Part shown: in pieces, positions 58,248-64,000 of the stretch | How the letters are laid out: each line of letters opens with the position of its first letter | Numbering within the stretch: the stretch's first letter is position 1 | From: 79-D21 sp964521575 | GTDB taxonomy: Bacteria > Synergistota > Synergistia > Synergistales > 79-D21 | NCBI GenBank assembly: GCA_964521575.1 | Contig: CAZFSR010000003.1 | Coordinates: 62,001 to 126,000 of the forward strand | Direction of reading: 5' to 3' | DNA length: 64,000 nucleotides | Translations under genes and position numbers: made by a program | Notes under the pieces: model-generated | What the model was told of the DNA's origin: nothing | What the model saw: the letters and a program-made list of their open reading frames with translations, nothing else | Databases searched by the model: none

Positions 58248-58924
58248 CGCTCTTTCTCATCGCGGTTTCGGCCTTCTGGTTGGGAATCCTCACCAGCTTG
58301 AGCCTTTGCACGATTGCGACGAACACCGCCGCTTTCACCTTTCTCGTCCGTAATTTCTGTGACGGGAAGAAACTTCTCCACGCTTCACTAAGCTATACCC
58401 TCGGAAGGGTTCTCGTTTACGTTCTTATCGGTTACGGCTTGACAAAGGGATTTCTTTCCATACCGGGTGTCTCTTCCGGGCTTATGCGGGATTTCAGTCG
58501 TTTCCTCGGCCCGGTTCTCGTCATTGTGGGTGTTTTCGTTCTTGATTGGGTGAGCTTACCCTTTAAAATTCCCCTAAAGTTCAACCCGGAACGCCTTTTC
58601 AGGCCCGACAACTTCCATTCCTTCTTGATGGGAGTCTTCTTCGCCCTCGCTTTCTGCCCGGTCGCTGCCGCACTCTTTTTCGGGGCGCTGGTTCCTCTTT
58701 CGATCGAGACTCGCTCTCCCGTCCTCTTGCCGGCTCTTTACGGCTTCGGCACAGGTCTCCCGATTGTCGCTCTCGTCTTCTCCCTACGATTGGGAAGCCT
58801 GGTCTTCAGGAACCGCCTCCTGCTGCTCTCCCGTTGGGAAGGAGTCCTGCGCGGGATCACCGGCGGGGTGTTCGTGCTGGTAGGGCTTTACCAAACCCTG
58901 ACCGTCCTTTTCCCCATTTTTTGA
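58244..58924 (+). CDS. CcdA/DsbD-like transmembrane protein, ArsG-like
   Basis: The 226-residue protein has six hydrophobic helices and a membrane Cys pair, Cys22 (SLCTIATNTAAF) and Cys136 (LAFCPVAAALFFG), as in DsbD/CcdA electron carriers and the ArsG efflux permease. The TTG start is about seven bases after GAGGAGG and overlaps the previous stop (TTGA). It probably passes electrons to, or works with, the thioredoxin-like protein upstream. Confidence 0.7.
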   Translation: MTLFLIAVSAFWLGILTSLSLCTIATNTAAFTFLVRNFCDGKKLLHASLSYTLGRVLVYVLIGYGLTKGFLSIPGVSSGLMRDFSRFLGPVLVIVGVFVLDWVSLPFKIPLKFNPERLFRPDNFHSFLMGVFFALAFCPVAAALFFGALVPLSIETRSPVLLPALYGFGTGLPIVALVFSLRLGSLVFRNRLLLLSRWEGVLRGITGGVFVLVGLYQTLTVLFPIF

Positions 58925-59012
58925 TGTCCCCCGCTTTCCGGCCTCGACCGGTTTCCCTTATAATGTGGTTTAAGTGAAAACGAGGTCGCCAAGGAGAAGG
59001 AGGAGGATCGGC

Positions 59013-59186
59013 ATGCCGAAGTTCCGTTGTCTGAACTGCAACCACGAATTCGAGCTCGAAGAGAAACCCTCGACCCTGAAATGCCCGAAGTGCCTGAGCC
59101 GCTTCGTTCACCTGATCGAGGGCAAGCCTTTGAAGGGAAAATCCTGGGGAGCCAAAAGCTTCAGTGTTCCGGGGTTGAAGAAATAG
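59013..59186 (+). CDS. Small zinc-ribbon protein
   Basis: The 57-residue protein starts at an ATG after GGAGGAGG and has two CxxC knuckles (Cys6/Cys9 in CLNC and Cys24/Cys27 in CPKC), the pattern of FmdB-like or rubredoxin-type zinc ribbons. The tail is basic. A TATAAT -10 lies at 58959-58964. Function is unknown. Confidence 0.75.
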   Translation: MPKFRCLNCNHEFELEEKPSTLKCPKCLSRFVHLIEGKPLKGKSWGAKSFSVPGLKK

Positions 59187-59210
59187 GGGCCAGTTGAAGA
59201 ATAAATGCAC

Positions 59211-59260
59211 AGAAAGAAAAGCCGGGAAGGGCAGGCTTGCCCTTCCCGGCTTTTCTTTCT
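59211..59260. terminator. Bidirectional terminator between the zinc-ribbon gene and cstA
   Basis: A 23-bp perfect inverted repeat (59211-59233 and 59238-59260) with a GGCT loop. The outer part is A-rich on the left and T-rich on the right, so it terminates from both sides. Confidence 0.92.
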
Positions 59261-59275
59261 CGTTTCCGGAAAGGC

Positions 59276-60865
59276 CTAGGCCTTCTTCAGGGCCGCCCAG
59301 GCTTCCTTGACCAGAAGCACCGCGAGCAGGAGCAGGACCACGGAGATTCCGGAAAGGATGAAGTTGCTCAGGTTGTCCTTGATGAGAAGGAAAAGGGCAG
59401 CGATCGTCGTGACGAGCATGAAGACCATCGGGATCATGACGAAGTTCGCGCTCTTCTTGAGACCCTTGATGATCCAAACGCCGATTGCCAGAAGGGCCAG
59501 CGCCGCCACGAGCTGGTTGGAGGCTCCGAAAACGGGCCAGATCAACTGCCATGCGGGTTTGCCCCCGGTCTTCATGAAAACGAGGGCGCCTGCCACGGCA
59601 ACGCCGATAGCTGTCGCCGTGTAACGGTCCACCTTCATATCGGTGAACTCTTGCAGCTGGTAACGCGCAAGACGCGTCGCGGTATCCAGCGAAGTCAGGA
59701 TGAAGGAGTTCAGGGCCAGAAGCCCGAGCGACGTTCCGATCTTCTCGGGGATACCGATAAGGGCCGCGAATTTCCCTAGCCCGATCCCGTAGGTGACGGT
59801 GGGCCCGCCCTTTAGCATTCCGCCGCCGATCATGATCGTCCCGATGGCGATGACCGCGACGAGGCCTTCGATCAGCATGGCCCCGTACCCGACACCGATG
59901 GCGTCCGTTTCCTTGCGGAGCTGCTTGGCCGTCGTTCCGCTACCGACGAGGGAGTGGAACCCGGAAATGGCTCCGCAGGCCACGACGACGAACAGAAGCG
60001 GCCAAAGCGGTTCTCCCTTGGGCCCTGAGAAGCCCGTGAAAGCTGGAAGGTTCACATCGAAGGTCTTCGCTCCCATGATCATGCCCACTGCGCCGATGAA
60101 GAGGGAGAAGTAAAGCAGGTAGGAGGCGAGGTAGTCGCGGGGCTGGAGAAGAAGCCAGACCGGCAGGACCGAGGCGGCGAAGATATAGACGATGAGCACC
60201 CAGCGCCACGTGGTGTTGGGGAAGTTAAAGCTCTGTTGAACCCATTCGGCCGAGTTTCCGTAGAAAATCGCGCCGATAACGATCGGAACCATGACCAGGG
60301 TCATGACCAGCAGGGAAACGCCCTTACGGTAGATCAGCACACCGAAGACAACGGCCAAGCCGATGTAGAGAAGCCCCGAGAAGGCCACAGCCGGGTCGGC
60401 CGCGAAGGTGTTGGCGGCCAGCTCGAGGAAGACGGCGATGACGAGGGTCAATGCGAGCCAGGTGAAGGTGAGGAAAATCTTTTTCGCGCGGTGTCCGATC
60501 CAGTGGTCCACCACTTCACCGACGGAAAGCCCCTTGTGCCGGATGGACGCGACAAGAGCCCCGGCATCATGAACGCCGCCGAGGAACGCAGACCCGATCA
60601 GGCACCAAAGGTAGGCGGGCAGCCAGCCGAACATGGCCGCAGCTGTGATGGGTCCGACGATCGGGCCGGCACCGGCGATGGAAGCGAAGTGGTGGCCGAG
60701 AAGCACGGCCGGGTGGGTAGGAACGTAGTCCATCCCGTCGAAATAGACCTTGGCGGGGGTTTCGTTTCTGTCGTCCAGTCCGTAGAGGTTTTTCTGGAAT
60801 TTCCCATAAATCATGAAAGCCGCAGCAAAAAAGACAACAGCAATGACGAACAACATGGTAAGCAT
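59276..60865 (-). CDS. cstA: Carbon starvation CstA family transporter
   Basis: The 529-residue inner-membrane protein has about 14 helices and the CstA signatures FDGMDYVPTHPAVLLGHHFA, SIAGAGPIVGPITAAAMFGW, GGVHDAGALVASIRHKGLS and GSGTTAKQLRKETDAIGVGY. Family members import peptides or pyruvate. This is the shorter form (E. coli CstA is about 700 residues). AGGAGGTGA precedes the ATG by about eight bases. It follows the hypothetical gene at 60910-61464 by 44 bases. Confidence 0.93.
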   Translation of the reverse strand: MLTMLFVIAVVFFAAAFMIYGKFQKNLYGLDDRNETPAKVYFDGMDYVPTHPAVLLGHHFASIAGAGPIVGPITAAAMFGWLPAYLWCLIGSAFLGGVHDAGALVASIRHKGLSVGEVVDHWIGHRAKKIFLTFTWLALTLVIAVFLELAANTFAADPAVAFSGLLYIGLAVVFGVLIYRKGVSLLVMTLVMVPIVIGAIFYGNSAEWVQQSFNFPNTTWRWVLIVYIFAASVLPVWLLLQPRDYLASYLLYFSLFIGAVGMIMGAKTFDVNLPAFTGFSGPKGEPLWPLLFVVVACGAISGFHSLVGSGTTAKQLRKETDAIGVGYGAMLIEGLVAVIAIGTIMIGGGMLKGGPTVTYGIGLGKFAALIGIPEKIGTSLGLLALNSFILTSLDTATRLARYQLQEFTDMKVDRYTATAIGVAVAGALVFMKTGGKPAWQLIWPVFGASNQLVAALALLAIGVWIIKGLKKSANFVMIPMVFMLVTTIAALFLLIKDNLSNFILSGISVVLLLLAVLLVKEAWAALKKA

Positions 60866-60909
60866 TCTTCATTTCACCTCCTAGGAATTTTGGTGGTTTA
60901 CCCCAGGTT

Positions 60910-61464
60910 TCAGGTCCCTTGACGGACATCACCTCCCGGTTGATTCCGATTTCCGGTCTTACTGAAATAATCAAGACCCATCGTAGCCCAGTGTGCAAGA
61001 TCGGCAAATCGCTTGTGGGGTTTGTCCCCGACCCGGAAGGAGTAGATTTCGACCCAGCCGCGAAATCCCCAGAGGAAGGTCTTTTGGCGATGCTTTTGCC
61101 AGGTTTCTTCCCCGAGGAGGAGAATCCTGTGCGCCATCACCTCCGGTTCGCCTTTCCACTCCCGAAAGATTCTCCCGGCACTTTCTTCTCCCCTGTGAGT
61201 CCAGACGATGTAATCGTCAGCGTAGTAGCGGGCCACTTCTCCCAGCAAAGCTCCTTTTCTGAAAGTCACCCGGCGATAGACTCCGGCAAGTCCCAAGCTC
61301 GCCCAGGGCTTGAATCCAAGCTCTTCCCAGTATTCGTCGATTTTCCCCAGGCAGGCATAGCGATCCGAAAACAAGTGGCCTCCTCCGATCTGGTGCGGAC
61401 TAAAAAAATGATACAACGGAGAAAGCCAAATGTCAGCCAATTCATTGAATAATATATATGGCAT
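60910..61464 (-). CDS. Hypothetical protein upstream of cstA
   Basis: The protein (up to 184 residues) is soluble, rich in Trp, Tyr and Arg (WEELGFKPWASLGLAG, EVARYYADDYIVWTHRG) and matches no family I recognise. The ATG at 61464 has no ribosome binding site and lies in an AT-rich probable promoter; the TTG at 61374, just after GGAGGAGG, would give 154 residues and may be the real start. It is probably co-transcribed with cstA, and might be a small regulator or accessory protein. Confidence 0.6.
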   Translation of the reverse strand: MPYILFNELADIWLSPLYHFFSPHQIGGGHLFSDRYACLGKIDEYWEELGFKPWASLGLAGVYRRVTFRKGALLGEVARYYADDYIVWTHRGEESAGRIFREWKGEPEVMAHRILLLGEETWQKHRQKTFLWGFRGWVEIYSFRVGDKPHKRFADLAHWATMGLDYFSKTGNRNQPGGDVRQGT

Positions 61465-61470
61465 ACAATG

Positions 61471-61504
61471 AAAAGCGATACCGGGCGAAGCACCCGGTAT
61501 CGCT
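61471..61504 (-). terminator. Terminator of the ferritin-like gene
   Basis: A 12-bp perfect stem (AGCGATACCGGG) with a seven-base loop followed on the minus strand by TTTT. Confidence 0.85.
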
Positions 61505-61525
61505 AATCTATATTGGGTAAAGCTC

Positions 61526-61993
61526 TTAAAAGGCGTGAAATCCCTGGATATGCTCTCTCATTTCCTCATAATTTTTCCGGGCCGTACCCATGTGGCCTTC
61601 TTCCATCGATTTCAGTTCCTGGAACATTTTCCTTGCCTCTCCCTCAGTCTCTTCGGCCATTTTGCCGTAAAGCTCAGCCGCTCTCATTTCTGAGATGAAC
61701 ACCGCCGACGCAATTCGCAGGAGCGAATAGGAATTCTTGAATTCGTCCGCCTGGACCTTCAGAGCCGGGTCAACGACCAGATTCGGAACCCGCTCAAATT
61801 TCTCTCCGTATAGCTCGGTATAGTAATTCATCAAGGAATCCCGATGGCACGTTTCCCAATCTGCGATCTTGTTCAGCTCTTCCGCCAGGTGCTTTTTCTC
61901 GGTATTTGCCGCCCAGGCCCGGTAAAATTCGCTGGCTTCGATTTCCGAATGGATGGCCAGTTTCAGGGCTTCTTTCATATCGAACGACGCCAT
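61526..61993 (-). CDS. Ferritin-like diiron protein (rubrerythrin-like, no rubredoxin domain)
   Basis: The 155-residue four-helix protein has Glu and His residues placed like a diiron centre: HSEIEASEFYRAW, ADWETCHRDSL, ISEMRAAELYGKM and SMEEGHMGTARKNY (two ExxH and two ExxxE-type pairs). Such proteins act in peroxide reduction or iron storage in anaerobes. There is no rubredoxin tail. The ATG at 61993 lies five bases after GGGGGAG. TATAAT at 62045-62040 is the likely -10. It is monocistronic. Confidence 0.82.
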   Translation of the reverse strand: MASFDMKEALKLAIHSEIEASEFYRAWAANTEKKHLAEELNKIADWETCHRDSLMNYYTELYGEKFERVPNLVVDPALKVQADEFKNSYSLLRIASAVFISEMRAAELYGKMAEETEGEARKMFQELKSMEEGHMGTARKNYEEMREHIQGFHAF

Positions 61994-62039
61994 CACAACT
62001 CCCCCTTTTTATTGTGATAATTGACCTTTCTTTTGTTTT

Positions 62040-62045
62040 ATTATA
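62040..62045 (-). promoter_or_regulatory. -10 element of the ferritin-like gene
   Basis: TATAAT on the minus strand about 47 bases before the start. The -35 is weak and no clear PerR or Fur box was found. Confidence 0.5.
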
Positions 62046-62087
62046 TCATCTGGCCTTTATATTGAAGCGGGGATTTTGCTCGCTCCC

Positions 62088-62116
62088 TTGCCAACCCAGC
62101 CCATCATCGGTATAAT
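62088..62116 (+). promoter_or_regulatory. Promoter of tRNA-Val
   Basis: TTGCCA (62088-62093) and TATAAT (62111-62116), spacer 17. The tRNA starts 13 bases after the -10. Confidence 0.85.
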
Positions 62117-62129
62117 ACGCACCGTTTCG

Positions 62130-62204
62130 GGGCGACTAGCTCAGCGGAAGAGCGCTTCCTTCACACGGAAGAAGTCACAGGTTCGATCCCTGTGTCGCCC
62201 ACCA
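62130..62204 (+). tRNA. tRNA-Val (anticodon CAC)
   Basis: A complete cloverleaf of 75 bases: acceptor GGGCGAC pairs with GTCGCCC, D stem GCTC/GAGC, anticodon stem CTTCC/GGAAG with loop TTCACAC (anticodon CAC at 62162-62164, decoding GTG), T stem ACAGG/CCTGT with TTCGATC. The CCA end is encoded. A promoter and a terminator flank it, so it is a single-gene unit. Confidence 0.98.
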
Positions 62205-62215
62205 TTGCATTTGTA

Positions 62216-62263
62216 GACCGCTTCCTGCCGAGAGATTCGTGCAGATAAGCGGTCGTTTTTTTT
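62216..62263 (+). terminator. Terminator of tRNA-Val
   Basis: GACCGCTT pairs with AAGCGGTC, with a further CTGC/GCAG inner stem, followed by eight T residues. Confidence 0.88.
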
Positions 62264-62905
62264 CGCTTTCTGCCCCACTCTCACCTCCAGCACCTTCCTC
62301 CAAATGTCAAGGAAGAGGGGTCCACTACGTTAGTCCGAATCACCCGTATTCATCCAGCTTTGAAGCCCTTCAGCTCCCAGGGAGCCCTGGAAGTACAGGC
62401 ACCGGTATTTGGGGGAAGGTCCAGGCAATATGCGCTTCAGTTGCGCCAATTTCAGGAAGTCATTACCGCTGAGCCAAACGGGCCCCGTTCCCGACGACAA
62501 ACCTGTTTCAGGTCCCGTTACCCGAGTTTCTGGGAATACCGCTCTGAAAGGTTTCGAAAGCAAGTTTCAAAGCTTGCCGGTGGCAGATCTTCCTCGGCAC
62601 CTCACCCAATTTCCTAAACTCCTCCTCAATCTCATGATTGCCTTTTAAACGAATTCATTTTGCTCCTGAACGTAAGATCATGTGTGCCGCTTCTGTACAA
62701 CGCTTTCATTTTTCACAGAGGCACGTATAATAATCCTGTGACGCGGTATTTTTAATTTTTGTTCCAGTGGTTCCCGCCTTCTTGCCTTTTAGAACTCTTC
62801 AAAGAGGGAATGAATACGATATGAACTTTTCTGGATGCGGCGGTTCGTCTTTATAAAAACCCTACATGACAATTTCTCCGTTCTTCTTTTGCTGGGGGTG
62901 AGGAT
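62264..62905. other. Gene-free stretch, possibly a decayed gene
   Basis: About 640 bases without a convincing gene. On the minus strand one frame (from about 62637 downward) reads EIEEEFRKLGEVPRKICHRQ, then LKLAFETFQSG. The coding-like signal then seems to continue in another frame as WLSGNDFLKLAQLKRILPG and CLYFQGSLGAEG, to about 62330. This could be a frameshifted remnant, but no family is recognised. A TATAAT lies near 62727. The last 130 bases are AT-rich and lead to the PAS gene. Confidence 0.35.
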
Positions 62906-64000
62906 ATGATCGACGTCTCTTCAAGGGACCAGGTTTTCAGGATCTATGAAACGCTCTTTTTGGACTCCCCGGACGCCATCGCACTGTGCGACATGAACCA
63001 AGTCGTGGTGAAGGTCAATCCTGCCTTCACAGAACTGTTCGGCTTCACTGAATACGAAACCGTGGGAAGGCTTCTTGAAACTCTTATCACTCCCACTCCG
63101 GAAATGAAAGCCGAATCTGACCGGCTTACCGCACGCATAGCGGTCAGGGAAAAGGTCTTCACGCAGACGACTCGGGCACGAAAGGACGGGACCGTCGTTC
63201 CCGTTTCGATACTGGGTCTGACCTACCGCATTTCGGCAAACGAGTCGCTGATGTTCTGGAACTACCGCGACATCTCGGCACTTGTCGCAGCGAAAAGGCA
63301 GGTAAACGAGATCGAGCGGCGGTTCAAGGTGATTTTCCACAATTCCCCCCACCCCATTTTCGCCTTGGACAGGGATTCTTTGCTTACATACATGAACCCT
63401 GCCATGGACGATCTTTTTGACCTTCCCGGGTACAAGCTTGTCGGCCTTCCGCTAAGAGAGATCACCGGACCGGAGGAAAGGGAAGAGGCCGTCCTCAAGT
63501 TCTCCGAGTGCGCCAAGGGGAAGATCGTCTCCATGGAATTCAATTTCGCCGACGCAAAAGGTATCGAGAAACGAGGCATCGTTCGCGCCTTCCCGATCCA
63601 GGACGCGGACGGGGAGTTCGACGGGGTCGTCTGTTTCATGGAAGACATCACGGAACGCTGGCAAGCGGAAGCGGAGCTTCGACAGGAAAAAAGCAAGCAC
63701 AAGGCCATGTTCGAGCTCGATCCGATTCCGAGATTCCTCCTCGATTCTTCAAAAGTCAGGGACATGATCGAAACCTTGAAGGCATACGGGATCAGGGACT
63801 TTTTGGCTTACTCGGACACACATCCGGCTTTCATCGACGAATGCTACGGCCTTATCGAAATAGTCGACATGAACCAGGCCGCCATGGAGCGCTTTGCGAT
63901 TTCGGAAAAAGCCTCTCTGCTGGGCCCCGTGTCGCTTCTTTCGGACAAGAACCGTAACCCCGCGTGCATGAAGCGGATCATCAAGGCTATCGCTGCCGAG
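62906..64000 (+). CDS. Multi-PAS-domain sensor protein, N-terminal part (runs off the window)
   Basis: 365 codons are present with no stop. Two clear PAS domains are seen: one from about residue 15 (SPDAIALCDMNQVVVKVNPA, FTELFGFTEYETVG, RARKDGTVVPVSILG) and one from about residue 145 (FHNSPHPIFALDRDSLLTYMN, DITERWQAEAELRQEK). A third probably starts near residue 280 (NQAAMERFAIS). No membrane helix is visible, so it is likely a cytoplasmic sensor. The output domain (kinase, GGDEF or sigma-54 type) lies outside the window. The ATG follows GGGGGTGAGG closely. Confidence 0.88.
   Translation, partial: MIDVSSRDQVFRIYETLFLDSPDAIALCDMNQVVVKVNPAFTELFGFTEYETVGRLLETLITPTPEMKAESDRLTARIAVREKVFTQTTRARKDGTVVPVSILGLTYRISANESLMFWNYRDISALVAAKRQVNEIERRFKVIFHNSPHPIFALDRDSLLTYMNPAMDDLFDLPGYKLVGLPLREITGPEEREEAVLKFSECAKGKIVSMEFNFADAKGIEKRGIVRAFPIQDADGEFDGVVCFMEDITERWQAEAELRQEKSKHKAMFELDPIPRFLLDSSKVRDMIETLKAYGIRDFLAYSDTHPAFIDECYGLIEIVDMNQAAMERFAISEKASLLGPVSLLSDKNRNPACMKRIIKAIAAE

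Noticed and set aside
62205..62905. Prophage or genomic island att site at tRNA-Val
   Set aside because: No integrase gene was seen and no second copy of the tRNA 3' end was found in the window.
1..64000. CRISPR arrays, insertion sequences and toxin-antitoxin pairs
   Set aside because: No regularly spaced direct repeats, transposase motifs with terminal repeats, or small paired genes of these types were found on reading both strands.

Overview
The window reads as a chromosomal segment of an anaerobic, diderm, amino-acid-fermenting bacterium, most likely of the phylum Synergistota. This is inferred from gene content, not from a marker search. The evidence is: oxygen-independent ribonucleotide reductases only (class II nrdJ and class III nrdD/nrdG with nrdR); a type III glutamine synthetase; a LIV-type branched-chain amino-acid ABC transporter whose binding protein has a plain signal peptide without a lipobox; tryptophanase/tyrosine phenol-lyase; glycine C-acetyltransferase; a 2-oxoacid:ferredoxin oxidoreductase; HrcA/CIRCE heat-shock control; and sepF/divIVA division genes. 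Coding density is high, GTG and TTG starts are common, and many genes are coupled by ATGA, GTGA or TTGA overlaps. No rRNA, CRISPR array, intact insertion sequence or prophage was seen.

Layout. 1-7.4 kb (minus): nrdJ, a membrane-fusion-like protein, yggS, sepF, divIVA, recG, recX and the first codons of a probable rny. 7.5-12.5 kb (minus): six overlapping genes, DUF72, queD, folE2, a 2-hydroxyacid dehydrogenase, an RlmI-like methyltransferase and a HAD phosphatase. 12.6-16.4 kb (plus): a DapA-family aldolase, a flavoprotein and glnN. 16.4-28.9 kb (minus): secA, a DUF3857-like exported protein, argS, an ftsB-like gene, then rpsF-ssb-rpsR from an internal promoter, a DUF2232 protein, rplI, dnaB and an O-antigen-ligase-like gene. 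29-33.6 kb: tnaA-like gene, MFS transporter, M20 peptidase, pgsA. 33.7-42.9 kb (minus): livFGMH-livJ, kbl, nrdG, nrdD, nrdR. 43.1-49.9 kb (minus): hrcA-grpE-dnaJ (no dnaK), prmA, rsmE, mtaB, hit, rpsU, yqeY. 50.1-53.3 kb (plus): histidine phosphatase, folP, folK, exported protein. 53.4-57.7 kb (minus): a redox operon. 57.8-59.2 kb (plus): ArsF/ArsG-like pair and a zinc ribbon protein. 59.3-62 kb (minus): cstA, a hypothetical protein and a ferritin-like protein. Then come tRNA-Val(CAC) and the start of a PAS sensor protein.

The most striking observation is at 53732-54241. A Bcp-type peroxiredoxin is read through an in-frame TGA (54110-54112, minus strand) that sits exactly at the peroxidatic cysteine, so the gene very probably encodes a selenoprotein that naive gene calling splits or truncates. 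It lies in an operon with a heavy-metal-associated protein, the 2-oxoacid:ferredoxin oxidoreductase, a second cysteine peroxiredoxin and an exported superoxide-reductase-like protein. That looks like a peroxide/superoxide defence unit tied to an oxygen-sensitive enzyme.

Regulation that can be read directly: tandem NrdR-box-like sites 31 bp apart upstream of nrdJ and a related site overlapping the nrdR start region; a CIRCE operator with exact 9-9-9 geometry before hrcA; consensus-like promoters before secA, rpsF, hrcA, glnN and the tRNA; and perfect-stem terminators at most operon ends.
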